The translations under genes and the position numbers were made by a program. From Synchiropus splendidus (lineage: Eukaryota > Chordata > Actinopteri > Syngnathiformes > Callionymidae): a DNA stretch of 64,000 nucleotides. Below, in pieces: positions 29,313 through 41,489 of the stretch (position 1 is the first letter of the stretch; each line of letters begins with the position of its first letter). The notes beneath the pieces are model-generated. The model was given only the letters and a program-made list of their open reading frames with translations, searched no databases and was not told where the DNA came from. Location: positions 29,378,501 through 29,442,500 of the forward strand of contig NC_071335.1 of the NCBI RefSeq assembly GCF_027744825.2, written 5' to 3'.

Positions 29313-29700
29313 CAATGTTCCGGCTAAACTGCGCGCCTGCACAATTCCACATTGCTGATACGATCTCAGGGCACAAAAATATCTACACTGTGCAAAAAAA
29401 AAAAAAGAAAAAAATCCTGAATTGAATATAAATTACCGCAATGTCCGGTCAAGCCATAAAGACTTGGAACATGTGACCAATAAAATTCAGCGCCCACTAA
29501 GCGGTTCGACTGTGTGTATCCTTCTCGGTCGGTAGTTTAGACCGGTGCAATGTCAGCCGAGTGACATCGCTACATACACAATGGAGCGACCAGCAACTAC
29601 ACGGGCCGGCTATTTCAAGTGGCTGATCTTTAAGAGCTTATTTGTCTTGAAGTCGCTCCTGGCTGGTCCAAATGTGCGTACGCACTGAGCCAAATGGGTG
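29313..29700 (+). mobile_element. 5' fragment of a hAT-like DNA transposon
   Basis: The stretch opens with CAATGTTCCGGCTAAACTG and GCGCGCCTGCACAATT, followed by an A-rich tract. Further on it carries ATGGAGCGACCAGCAACTAC and TATTTCAAGTGG. This order resembles the 5' end and start of coding sequence of a hAT family common in fish genomes. No matching 3' terminus or 8-bp target duplication was found downstream, and no transposase domain remains, so it is a dead fragment. The family call is from memory. Confidence 0.4.
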
Positions 29701-31210
29701 GCGGAGTTACGCACGAGAGAGAGAATCACTGCAGTTCTGGTTTCAGAGACTACAAGCTGCAGCAACAGCGTTGTCAGTGAAAGAAACCTGTTCCTTGTTC
29801 ATTTTAGCCTGATCCATCCAAGCTCACTGCTCCATGGCAAATGGTCACAAAATACGGTGGCCTCAAGTGGACAAAATTAAGTCTCACAACTGACACATTC
29901 ATGAGCCTTATAAATCCGTTTGAGAAAGGATAAATATTTGTTAAAAAATTGCTTGACGTTCATTGATATCCAGTGACTTCAGTGGCTAGAGTTAGTTCAC
30001 TTATTGTATTGTAATATTCTTGATATACAGATCAAGAATATATTACATTATGATTCAGTTGAAGAAAGACAATTGAAAGGCTTTTATTTCGACCTTTTTT
30101 ATTTTTACATTTCAGTTCTATTCCTCATTGTGTATGCTACAAATTGTAAATTCGCACCTGTGTTTGAAAGGCGTATAAACTATTACAGCAGTCACCATAG
30201 CTGCCATGGGAAAACAACAATGCTTGTTGATGGTTTATTTTCTATTTTATCGTGACCAAGGTGTACAGACAGTACAGGTGTGACCAAGTCTGTAAGAACG
30301 TAGTTAATGTCCCGTAGTGACCGGTGACTCGTGGCGATGGTCAAATGAAAAGAATGTTGGCCCGAATGACTCATTTCTTTCTTGGCTAGATCATGAGATC
30401 TGGGACCTCACATGCTCTGCTCATAACATGCCACTCTGAGTGACAAGCTTTTGAGTTGAAGATGCTGCTCCCCCCTCCGGGGTGGTGAGCAGCTCTGCAA
30501 AGGCACAACCCAGTACAATGGGCTCCTTGTTGCCACAAGATTGAGCCGGCTGGTGTGTGTATGCGCCCTGTCTAGTTTGTCTGACAGTATCTTCAAACAA
30601 CAATATATGTCAGAGCAGTTGAATAAGCAGTCTGAGTGGCGTAGCCCTTTGTCTTGCAGACCTTTTCAATAGTATGAGCAAATACCACACTGCAAAGGCG
30701 GTGGTTTTTAGATTCAGCTTCTGAAGCATGTGGGTGTGGGGTCGTCTACAATTCACTGAGCATTCCAGACCCAGGTTAATGCCTTAATGTTCAGAACAGA
30801 ATTTGCCCATCGATGAAAATTGGGTTTCCGTCTGCACCCATTTGTATTAGATTTACCTCAGACATGGTTATCACACACATTGCGGAGTTTTTGGGCAAAA
30901 TACATTGGCATCGATTTCTCCCGTTTAAGACAGTCGAGACCAAATCTCTTCTATTGTTACCACAGAGCTTATGATTTTAACTGCTTCCGTGTCTATTTGC
31001 CTGTCAGCAAAATGACTCGGTCTCGAGGAAATTTTCGGGAACTGTTGATGAACAGATAATTGAGTTTTGGTCATGTTCCGGACCAATCATGTGCCAATAA
31101 ATCAAGCACAGTTAAGTCAATGAATCGGGTGTCAGCTGAAACAAACAGTACCAATACTGTCTTCAAACACTTGAATGGTTCAATTTTGTGCGCTTGACTG
31201 CACCACCCAT
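29701..31210. other. Unique sequence, no gene recognised
   Basis: Frames reach 83 codons on either strand, none recognisable. There is no microsatellite or terminal repeat of note. Confidence 0.5.
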
Positions 31211-31213
31211 TTA

Positions 31214-31596
31214 AGGCCCATTTATGCTCCCTTTACTCACTAAAATGAACCCCTACATTTCAAATTATGTTGCCGTCGCTGGTCACATGTGTTCTTTATT
31301 TGATATGTTGTTCACCAATAGATCCACCAGGGGGAGAAGCCCACACCAAAAAATGTTCATGAATGAATATCAAACTCCAAAACAAACATGGTGACTGTGG
31401 AAAATATCGCAACTGGAGGACGGAGACTTTCCGCCATTGCTACATTTTCTTTGCGTCTCATTAGAGCTACGTATCAGGTACTAACCCGCAACACTGCTCT
31501 GTTTGGTCTGTGTCTGTAAGTTTTGTGCGAATGAATGCAAAGCACAGACACATGGCCCTGTCTGTATCCGGCTCCATACATAACGTAAATGGGCCT
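31214..31596. mobile_element. PIF/Harbinger-like MITE candidate
   Basis: The 383-bp segment begins AGGCCCATTTATG and ends CGTAAATGGGCCT, giving inverted ends of about 11-13 bp. The flanking triplets are TTA (31211-31213) and ATA (31597-31599), close to the TWA target duplication of PIF/Harbinger elements but not identical. There is no transposase frame, so it would be non-autonomous. The interior words GTCTGTATCCGGCTCCATAC and GCTCTAATG-like are ones I associate with fish repeats. Confidence 0.5.
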
Positions 31597-31693
31597 ATAG
31601 AGTGAATTGAGATGACTTTCGTGTTCAGTTACCCGTGGATTGTGGCAGTGTGTTATGTCACTGCTACCTGCTGTCCCAATTCCCACATTCTGA

Positions 31694-31737
31694 CTCCTAA
31701 GGTGTCACATATCGATGCTTGTCTAGTGGTCTTTTCC
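31694..31737. repeat. Short interspersed repeat, pair member 1
   Basis: The sequence CTCCTAAGGTGTCACATA... matches 42452-42495 at roughly three bases in four over 44 bp. It probably belongs to a longer degraded repeat whose edges cannot be seen. Confidence 0.35.
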
Positions 31738-34700
31738 CGATGTTGTCTCCGCTCTTGTGGCGTTTCCTGACATTAGAAAAGAATGACTGGGGTTAGGATC
31801 AGGATGCCATATATACCATGTGACATCATATTGTATTGTAAGATCAGAATGTATTTTGCAAAAAAAAGAAAAGACATCTAATCCCAGTTTTCCGTTTTGT
31901 TACTGACGAAAATAAATGAAAATTGTTTTGTGAGTTATGAACAACCATTGCCGACCAATTTTTTTTTTCTATTTTTTTTTTGATAAACTTATCTAGACTG
32001 ATGTGTTAATATCCAAAATTTGTTTTCATGTGTCACTTCTCTCATCTCTCTCATTTCTCTCCTATAATTTCGACAAGGTGTAGTCTGGATACATTGATAC
32101 ATTGTTGATCATGGAATTGTTGGAGGGAGCCATGTATTGACACCCTGACAGGAAACCCAGACATAAAAGACATATAAAGGAAGAGAAGCAAGGGAGAGGG
32201 AAAATGGTGGAGAGGACCTAATTTGATGAGACGTAGGTTTGCTACAGGGCAGCTTTGAAGAGGAAGAGCAGTGAGATGTGAGGGGGATCCATTGGAGGAT
32301 ATTGCTGGTGATGGAGTACAATGATGCTTAACTGCTTATCAGGTCATGGAAATCAAAGCCCGGGGCCACTCTGACTTGTCCCACTCGATGAGGTGCCGGA
32401 ACAGAGACAAGCTCTGACCTCTGAACTTCAACCTCCCATGTTTCAGAAGAAGACAGGAAGTCACATCTGCCTCACTGCTCAGCATGTCTGGCCCTGAGGG
32501 GAGTGTTTTTTAAGCTGACAGGAATGTATTGGCAAGTGAGGGTATAATGGTTGATATTGTGTGTCGTTTTTAGTCAGATTCCTGGAGGCTATTTCTCAAG
32601 CCGTGACGGTGGCCTACTTTGCATACGATGAGGTGGAAGGTTCATGGCTTGATTTCATGACTTATTTTCTGTCCTATTCTGATAGAGGCCGTTGTTGCCT
32701 TCAATGCTTCCGCAGACCTGGAATTTCATCAGGATCTTCAAACGGGAAGTCCGTGCTTCATTCCAACACCCAGAACAGTCACTCTTTAATGCGTTCAGTT
32801 CAGATGCTGCCCAAAAATGCAATTAATTCTAAAATGTGCATGGAAGATTGGGGCTTCCAAGTGAAATGAAAATGATGTGTGACAGGTTGGTCAGTAACAG
32901 AACAATAAAAATAGAGACACATTTTATCACGGACAGGCATCGCGGTTTCGCGGCTTCAATGCAACAAGGCTTAGACTTGGAATTTAGCCTGAGGGAACCT
33001 GTGGTCCTTTTGTCTGCAGTTTGTTTTGGGCGTCCTTATTTTGCTTTCTCCTCTCCAGAAATGTAACAAGGTTAACTGACAGCTCATTATTAGCACGGGG
33101 GTTCACGTGCGTGGATGCTTGTTGGTCAAGACGTGCGCTGCGATGCGCTGTCCTGTGGGGGTCCCCTGCCTCTTGCCCTAGCGTCTCACTTTAAGGAGGA
33201 AACCAACACGGTTAATTGGATAAATATAAAGGAGTAGAGCAGCAAGTAAACCTGTGTGATCAGCCTTTTTTTTTTTCTTTTGTTCTATGTTTGCAGTCCT
33301 GAGGTCAAATATGTGCGCGTGGTTGCAGGTGATTTTCTTTGAGAGACCAGAACAAAGACTAGCTATTGTAACTTTAATGCACAAGAGATGAAAAGGAAGA
33401 TGCTGGCTTCGTATTTAATAGTTTAAGGCATGCCTCCTTGCTCCCTCCCTTTCAACGCCATAACCAGATTTCTTCTCCTGTTTTTTTTTTAGCCCTTCAG
33501 AGCCATGCCTCTGTGGCTCACGTCACGGGGAGCCTGTGTCTAAAACAATTAGAGTTGGCTCAACTTTTTTTTTTGCTGAAAGGAGAGCTATTATGGCGCT
33601 AAATTTGGCATGTTGGCAGTGACATGTCTGCTCCGCCTCGGGCATTTCTAGATCTGGATGGAGCTGTTGAACAGCGAAGTAGCTGCCTCGCTGAGAAACG
33701 CACTAAATACCACACATGCAACACGCCGCATTAACCCGAATATAAAAAAGGATTAGACAGGACAATTGCCAGACTTGTCGGAAAGAGTGCCTGATATCGT
33801 ACGCAATGACTTAAGCTAGAGGGTTGGGAAAATTCTCACGTAACATACCTCACTCAGACATGGAAATATTTTAGACTAAATTCACAAGTTTGAACCAAAT
33901 TCATGCTGTAATTTCTTTAGTGCTACCCAGTCCATATTCCTAGGCCAGTTCTGTCTAGCTTATCGTCGACACCAGAACACACATGGATATTCTGTCCAGT
34001 ATCCGTTTTCCATTCAAGCACAAAAGCATAAACATAAGAAACCACAAAGGAGCTTGTCATGATTTTTATTGTTGTGTAAAAATGTCTGCATTACTGTTGT
34101 GAAGAAACTGTTCTTGGAATTGTAGCAGTCTGCAAATTTCATTTATTCCATTACAAATGAGTATTTCATGATAATTCTCTCAATAACTTCTATATGCACT
34201 TATTTTTTCATAATTCTTTACTTGACGTGCCTTGTGTTGGACTGGTTAACACAAGCTTTCTGGTCATCCTCTCTCATATTTCTTTCATTTACAGCGTTTA
34301 CATAGACCAGTGTAACTTGTATAAATGTGAATGAAAATGACATATGAGTCAGATTCCAGATAGCATCCAACTCCGTGCCAGTTCTTCATATGACTTGTAG
34401 CCGAAAACAACTCCATAATTTTCTCCAAGTCTGGTATGGTATTTGTGTCCAGGCGCATGTTGACCCATGTGATACGATAAGAAAATTCATTCTTAACGTC
34501 GCTCTCTGTGACTGAAGAAGTATGAACAGCAGCAGAGCTGCCTGAATCAAGACCGAATAAGGAACGGTAATATCAAAATAAAGCCAAAGACGATTCAGTT
34601 TTATGGTGCTGCATGTCAGATTAGTTCTGTTCGGAACAAAGCACGTACAGCTGAATTGGATTGCATCGTTCCATGTCAAGAAAACAGGGAGAACATCAGA

Positions 34701-35344
34701 ATACATTTGATCAGCTTGAGGAAAAAGTGCTGATGTAACCCGAGCTAATATTTCCTCACTTGCAGTTGGCCAAAACAAGGGTCCCTATTATGTATTTATT
34801 TTTCTTTTCAAGTCTCTCTGATGCTTGCTGGGTAGTTTTGCATCAAAATGACAAAATGGCTGCCTCATTGAAGAAAGAAAAATGACAAGAGGGACAAAAA
34901 ATATGGCTGATGCGACTCAGTTCTGGTATCAACCAGTCAAAAACATTGAACATTGACAGAAGCTTGTAGACCACCTTAAGCACGATCATGCGAGTACAAA
35001 CAAATGTAACGCACGTGTCATCTCAGTAATGTAACAGTAACACTTTAATATTTGTTGGAGTTTGGCAGTAGCTGGCTGCAACTGCATGTCTCGGAAACAA
35101 GCTTAGTCCACTGAGCCTTTGGACTGGGGTCTTTCGGGGTGGACAAAGTGCATTGATTCGGCATATCTACAACACACATGATCGCATATCGCTGTTCTTT
35201 CAAAAAAAAAAAAAGCCTTCAAAGCCATTCACCTGAACCAGGAGAGAATGCGACACTAATAATACCCTTTGGATTTCAGTAGTGAAATTAAGTGGGAGGG
35301 ACATTTGGGAAATTTTTTTTCCAGCAGTTTCTTGTGGTTCCGCC

Positions 35345-35347
<3 letters not shown>

Positions 35348-35377
<30 letters not shown>
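35348..35377. repeat. (A)30 homopolymer
   Basis: Thirty consecutive A residues. No SINE or LINE body was recognised upstream, so a retroposon tail is possible but unsupported. Confidence 0.9.
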
Positions 35378-35378
<1 letters not shown>

Positions 35379-36526
35379 CAGGATTTTAACTGATAAATAT
35401 TCTCTATCGGCTCTGGAAAACAGAGGTATGAAATTAGATGAATACTGTGCTATGCATTGCAATATATCAGAATTGTGTCACCATTTTGCGAGTGCCAAAG
35501 AAAAAGCCGCTGCCTGCACAGCGATTTTGGGAAATGATTAGGATAATGAGAGTCTGAGGTGAAATGCAATAGCAGGGAAGCAGCGAGGGAAGAGAAGATC
35601 ACAGCTGACTCAAATTGTAAATCTCAACTCTTCCTCTCTCATGTGTCAGTGTCTTTCAAGGCGTCTGCGGCAGCACATGCACCTCATTTCTTTCATCTGC
35701 TGGTTTCACCCGCTCATCGCTGCCTCTGCCTCATTCACACTGGCGTCCCCGCTCAGGCTAATGGCTGCGCTGGCCGTACCTCCGCCGGGGCCCGAGGGCG
35801 TGATTAAAGAAAGACGGCAAAAAGTCCATCTTTAGGAGAAAGGTGGATTAAGGGCTCTACATGTCTGCGTCGCACACGTGACAGATGCGGCAAGCGCACC
35901 TCAAATCAACCCAAAAGTGTGAACACAGAGACAAGTATTCCACTGAAGAGATGCACCATCTCCTCCAGGGAAAAAGAAAAAAAAAAGAAAAATATCGAAG
36001 GCGCTTTCAAACCGTCACACAGCAGGCCACAAATGTGTTGCTTCTGCCAGGGTTTTGGATTTCTGACTGTCGAATAGAATAGAATCAACAAGTGCAAATA
36101 TGCTTCATTGTCAAACTGCAGGCAATGAGAAAATCAATGGCAAAGCTGCCTGCAGCGCAACGCTGGCGCTGTTTCATGGAGAGTTCTTGTTCATTTGGAA
36201 ATTTGTTTTCAATTACTTCGACAGCAACAACACATGGTATTTAATCGTAGACTTGTGTTGGCATGATTCTTTCATCGAATTACAACTTTATTATTTTTAT
36301 CTATTTATTTCATTTCCGAGCATGTTTTTGGCCAACAGCGATAAAACAGCAGGGCTCTTTGATATCGATTCACTTTGGGCTTAATCTTCATTTACTTCTT
36401 TTATACAATATTTATACAATATTCCAAATTATGCTTGAGGCAATGCAAAACAGACTTAGACATCGCATTCATTCCTATCCATTCAAATATAATATTGCAT
36501 ATAAAAATATAAAAGTATAAGAAAAA

Positions 36527-36539
36527 ATCTATCTATCTA

Positions 36540-36586
<47 letters not shown>

Positions 36587-36591
36587 TTCTA

Positions 36592-36667
<76 letters not shown>

Positions 36668-36691
36668 TCTATCTGTCTATCTATCTTTCTA

Positions 36692-36731
<40 letters not shown>

Positions 36732-36751
36732 TCTGTCTATCTATCTTTCTA

Positions 36752-36810
<59 letters not shown>

Positions 36811-36843
36811 GTCTGTCTGTCTGTCTGTCTATCTGTCTATCTA

Positions 36844-36930
<87 letters not shown>

Positions 36931-36935
36931 GTCTG

Positions 36936-37008
<73 letters not shown>

Positions 37009-37028
37009 TTGTCTGTCTGTCTGTCTAT
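36527..37028. repeat. GATA/GACA (Bkm-type) tetranucleotide array, about 500 bp
   Basis: A continuous array of TCTA and TCTG units (GATA and GACA on the minus strand). Blocks of pure GTCT alternate with blocks of pure ATCT, with occasional TTCT interruptions. The unit patterns themselves recur: the block ATCTGTCTATCTATCTTTCT appears three times, near 36575, 36672 and 36732. That indicates higher-order duplication within the array. A short TATATA run follows at 37027-37037. Confidence 0.97.
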
Positions 37029-37037
37029 ATATATATA

Positions 37038-37326
37038 AATTTCAAACTATGAGGAGGACCCTCAAGATTTTGGATCCCGAGGGAGTCACAGTCAATACTA
37101 CTGTAGTTGATGCAGCACTGTGAGGCATATGGACTCATGTGATGAACTATAACCTTATGGCATTGCAATCCCTGGTTGCACTGGCAGGTTGAGTTGACAC
37201 ATACTGAAGATGGAAACACATTAAACCAAACGTGACCCGGAAGCAGACGCAAACTACTTCATAAACACTGTGACTCACATCGAGGCTGTCCACAGCAGAT
37301 TTGCCAACATGCAACACTTTTACTAT

Positions 37327-37328
<2 letters not shown>
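37038..37328. other. Unique spacer between two microsatellites
   Basis: Nothing recognised. The frames on the minus strand extend into the AT array. Confidence 0.5.

Positions 37329-37372
<44 letters not shown>
37329..37372. repeat. (TA)n microsatellite, about 44 bp
   Basis: A pure TA run, which accounts for the poly-IY frames around it. Confidence 0.95.
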
Positions 37373-37375
<3 letters not shown>

Positions 37376-39129
37376 TTATTTTTTTTCTTTATGTGGCCCC
37401 ATTCGTACCGTAACACCACCAGTTTCAATATCAAGAGCTCAATTTTAGATACTCAGTTTGGTACTATAATACTGTGGAGAATCGGATTTAAACAACAACT
37501 AAACAAGAGTGTGATGCCCAGTGGAACACAGCAAGTAATTTCAAAACCATGACTAGAAAGGGAAGGAGTCTCCTGTTTTTATAGTTCCAGATGGGACCGT
37601 GGAGGAGAAACAGATGTTTGCCTGTGGAAATTTGGATGCCATTCAATAAAACATCGTATTACCATGAAGGAAATCTCTGTCACAATAGAAGCATTTTGGA
37701 ATAATAATCTACTCAGTAATTGTAAAACCTATTTAAGTCAAGTTAGTGTTTGCCATAATTATAGTGCTCTGATAAAAACAGTGGGGGGAAGTAAAAGAGG
37801 ACATTTGTGTTGGTGCGTTTGCTATTTACTCGCTGAACAAAAGATGAAAGTTGCTGCATGGAAACTGAGTGGGATTAGACTCAAACATACGCCACGCTCT
37901 CATCTCTATTCTGAAAGTGTTTTTCTCATCACTGACCTTCAGTGGTTTTCTGGGACAACCATACAGTCAGCACCTGCGTTGTAGATGTTGCCCTTATAGA
38001 CAGAACTAAAACGTTGTTTCGTATTCTTGATCTTCCTTTTATTCCCCAGGCATGACCTTTGCCATCTTAATCCTTCCGCACGCCCTTTTGCCCCATTATC
38101 TCCCTCGCCGTCATTGATCCTTCCACCTCTCCTTTGTAGAGCTCCACATTGCTGCAATTAGATCTCCTGTGCTCCTTTTCTTCTCGCTTTTAAGTGCCAT
38201 TCTCCGTCCTCCAGCAAACCTTTCACCCTGCTTTTAGATCTGGCTTCCCTTTTCCCAAAATATCAATCCTAGTTCCAGTCATCCTCACATGGTACTTCCC
38301 TGCATCAGGCGTCTCTGATCAGTCCTCTCGGCTCCAGCTCGGGCTCCTCCAACCCCTCCTCTCTCCCTCCCTCGCCAGTTCCTGACCTCCATCCTCTCTG
38401 TGATCATCCTTATCACAGTTAAGGCCATCTGTTCCTGCAGGAGATCCCACTGCACCGTGGCCTCTATCTACAGTCGGGATGAGCGCATACATGCATGTTT
38501 CAGCCAATTTACCTGCTTATCTGAAAGAGGCGGCGCCACTTTTTCCTCTAGGAACTAAAAGAGCTCCCCATATTTGGGTTTATCGCTTCAGTCAAATCCT
38601 TTAAGATGACGCATCGCCTCATAAACCAATTTCCTTTGATGTTATGCATGAGTGACTATAAGTATTGTTTGGCGCTAATAGACCAGGTAGCTGTGCGTAC
38701 TCCTCTACTAAGTGAACTTCCCAGTGGGGGTGTGTTTGTGTTTGCATGTGTGTGTGTGTGTGTGTGTGGCAAGAGTTTCAGTGATGTCCCAATTCGATTA
38801 GAAAATAAACAATGTTTATTCAGGAGCAGCTGTCACGCAGAGAGAAATGACGCGCAGAGGACAGGTAAACACACGTAATGAGAAGGATTAATAAACAGCA
38901 GCATTTTTGATCTTCTGTAGCATGAACCAGAATAAAAATATCTCATATGTTTTTAGGCCTTTTTTATTGATCCATATAAAAGAAAGTCATCCATGTATGG
39001 AATATCTGGTCCCTGTTTTCCTGAATGCATCTAAATTTAAGACGGAATGTAAATCTTGTTCATGCATAAGCCACGGGTGCAGTGGTGCTGTCTCCGCCGT
39101 AGAAAGGTCAGAGGTGCTTGAAAATGCAT
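37373..39129. other. Unique sequence, no gene recognised
   Basis: A (TG)n tract lies at 38747-38768. Around 38040-38400 a pyrimidine-rich stretch gives overlapping frames on both strands; none shows a known domain. Confidence 0.45.
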
Positions 39130-39395
39130 TAGGATCACTTCTAAACTTCTTTTGAAAACAGGGTGCAGCTTCGAGACTGACTTATGAAACAAACTGAGCA
39201 ATGTTCTGAACTTGAATCATGAACTCCTCAAATCTTTTATTTACATTAAAGCGCTCAAAATGTGCGTTTTTCACCTGCGTGTCTGAAGTTCCGACACCAC
39301 AGCCGGTCTCAGCTGCTGCTTCTCGTCTCTCATCCTCCAGAAGATCGGCTCTGTTGGTGGAGCAAAACGGCGTATTTTGAGCACTTTGAGGTGAG
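39130..39395 (-). mobile_element. Interspersed repeat family B, copy 1 (truncated)
   Basis: The sequence from ATCACTTCTAAACTTCTTTT through GGTCTCAGCTGCTGCTTCTC to GAGCACTTTGAGG matches the copy at 49228-49605 along most of its length. It stops before the CCGGAAATTA-type end seen in copy 3. The strand is assigned by taking TACC-ATAATTTCCGGAC as the 5' terminus. No coding capacity. Confidence 0.6.
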
Positions 39396-40753
39396 TGACA
39401 AAATTCAGAAATGAATTCAAAATAAATCAGCTTTTATTTCCAATTATTCTTGACATGAATTGCACTTTTTTTCCGTGTTATAAAGAATATTCAGAAATTA
39501 AATAGAAATATAATAGGTTTTTTCGTCAGACCTATAGATGACAGTCAATATATTCATCATGCAGAATAGCAAAAAGGAAACCCTCATTGTCGATGTTTTT
39601 CACATTTCTTTTCTGAGGCTCAGTTTAAAATATCCCCATGGATTCATTTTTGACATTCTATTTAAAAGACCTGTCGTAAAGATCATGGCGTCAGATGATA
39701 AAACTATGATCATCCATGGGGAATTTTCATTTCACCTCATCCGTTGGCATTTTTGACAGAAGAACCAAAAGGAGCTGAACATATTACTGGCAAAATCTTC
39801 CTCTTACGTGTCAGTACTTTTAGATTCATTTGGTAATTCATGAAGTAAGATACAAATACATGTGATTCTGACTGTGCTGTAAGCAGCGATGCTTCATGAA
39901 GCAGTGTCATCAAGTGGCTTGTATTCTCTGCACCAAAACCTTCAGATTAGAAAAAAACAATTCAACGAAACATTAGATCATTTTTAATGCGACAGCGCCT
40001 CCCACTTTTTCAGCCCGTCGCTATTGATACTCATAAGATCAAATTTATTCTAAAAACCAGACCTTTTGGTCAAAATAATGATTTAAAATATGAGTGTCCC
40101 ATGAATAATACTAATTACAGAAAATTGCAACATACTGTCCTGGCATCCTCTGTTGTTACATAAATCTTTCTTACTGGAAATACAACATTTGCAGTTGGTT
40201 CTCAATGCTCTAACGCTAAGTGGTGCCCAGAACAGAGAGCACATCAATCCTGACCTTGCGTCTCAACTCGCTGCCAGTCTGATGCAACGTTTCAAATAAT
40301 TAATAAAGCACTCAAAAGTGGAGTTTACTCTAAACACGCCGTCTTTTTTCACCTTCACTGTACTTCTCCATTCATTTTCTTAAAGCAGAAATGACGCCTG
40401 GCTTTGCGCCATAAACCCTGGGCTTGAGGTGCCAAACTCGCCTCTAAGTAGTTCCTGGAGCACTTTCATTTCCTTTTTCCTGCAACTTCATGTCTTCGTG
40501 GCGATCCATCTTGCTTCCTTTCCTTTGTAGCATTGTGCGTCTCCACCGGCATCATATGCATCTTTACAGTTTGGTCACATAACTATAGGCGTTTAAGGAC
40601 TTCATTTATCCACCTCATCATCCTCTGAGCAAAACTGCCTCCCTTCACCCTCTAAATAGCAGCCCCCATTAGATCATTCTAAATCTACCTCCTTCCCGAC
40701 TATCTCCGCACCTTCTACATGCTTCATCACCGTGACTCGCATCACCTCCTTCC
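39396..40753. other. Unique sequence, no gene recognised
   Basis: It includes GATGCTTCATGAAGCAGTGT at 39889-39908, a palindrome-centred word that recalls the TTTCATGAAAC repeat but is not clearly homologous. Frames stay below 75 codons. Confidence 0.45.
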
Positions 40754-40956
40754 GTTCTTCCTCCATCTATCTGCTGAAGTCTTTTCTTCTGTTCATCACA
40801 TCCTTCAGTTCTTCCTCCATCTATCTGCTGAAGTCTTTTCTTCTGTTCATCACATCCTTCAGTTCTTCCTCCATCTATCTGCTGAAGTCTTTTCTTCTGT
40901 TCATCACATCCTTCAGTTCTTCCTCCATCTATCTGCCGAAGTCTTTTCTTCTGTTC
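40754..40956. repeat. 54-bp minisatellite, 3.8 copies
   Basis: The unit starts at 40754, 40808, 40862 and 40916, each beginning GTTCTTCCTCCATCTATCTG. The copies are nearly identical. The fourth has CTGCCGAAG instead of CTGCTGAAG and breaks off after TTCTGTTC. Because 54 is a multiple of three, open frames of 116-117 codons run through with an 18-residue repeat in two frames at once. The composition is pyrimidine-rich. It is a non-coding minisatellite rather than a repeat protein. Confidence 0.95.
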
Positions 40957-41303
40957 CCATCTGTCTGCTTCAGTCTATATATCATGTCTTTTGGCTGTTG
41001 CGGGTTTTTGTCTATTTATTTATTTATTTTCAATTTGTCACCATTGATATTACTATTGTTTCTCCCTGGTAAAACTCAATAAAATATTCAATATTAATAG
41101 TGTTGTACTTCTGACTTGAGTGGTCTTCCCACGTGTTGCAGTCAAATAAATCCAGTTGCATCTCTTGTCTTAAAATATAGTACAGTTGGTGCAGGTTTAC
41201 ACAGCGATGGCGCCAGTGTGAACGACTGGATGCGGGAAAATACACACTTTTGAAACCATATCTATGCAACTATTCCTGGCCGTTGAGTAGCAGTGTATTT
41301 CTA
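40957..41303. other. Unique sequence, nothing recognised
   Basis: AT-rich DNA with a TTTA-type run near 41013-41030 and no supported feature. Confidence 0.5.
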
Positions 41304-41489
41304 GGGATCGGCTCTGGTGCCGGAGCTGTGGACATGTGGGAAAAATGGCGTATTTTGAGCCTGTGATTTCATTTGTTTGATGTGACAAGCCTCAATATTT
41401 TGGCAGCATGACTCCCTTTAGCCTGTAAAAATCCATATATTAGTGGTGTCGTTTATAGTCCAGTGGTTAATAGTCCAGAAATTACAGTA
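41304..41489 (-). mobile_element. Interspersed repeat family B, copy 2 (truncated)
   Basis: From GGATCGGCTCTGGTG, through GAGCTGTGGACA, CAATATTTTGGCAGCATGAC and GCCTGTAAAAATCCATATAT, to TAGTCCAGAAATTACAGTA. This corresponds to the terminal half of copy 3. The internal sequence around GCGTATTTTGAGC also matches copy 1, which links all three. Confidence 0.6.

Larger units (their letters stand above)
31597..36526. other. Long unique stretch, no gene recognised
   Basis: It contains a 44-bp segment (31694-31737) that resembles 42452-42495, and a 30-base A-run at 35348-35377. The longest frame is 130 codons (34386-34778, minus), without a recognisable domain. The frames at 35559-35835 cross a GC-richer patch but look unremarkable. 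Confidence 0.4.

Noticed and set aside
34386..34778. 130-codon minus frame with a hydrophobic segment
   Set aside because: No recognisable family, chance-compatible length and no supporting context.
36527..37028. CRISPR-like array
   Set aside because: A tetranucleotide microsatellite without distinct repeats and spacers; the genome is eukaryotic.
39889..39910. GATGCTTCATGAAGCAGTGT as another copy of the TTTCATGAAAC repeat
   Set aside because: Similarity is limited to the short palindromic core and does not extend into the flanks.
40719..41082. Repeat protein with 18-residue units
   Set aside because: A 54-bp minisatellite open in two overlapping frames, with no start context or conservation evidence.
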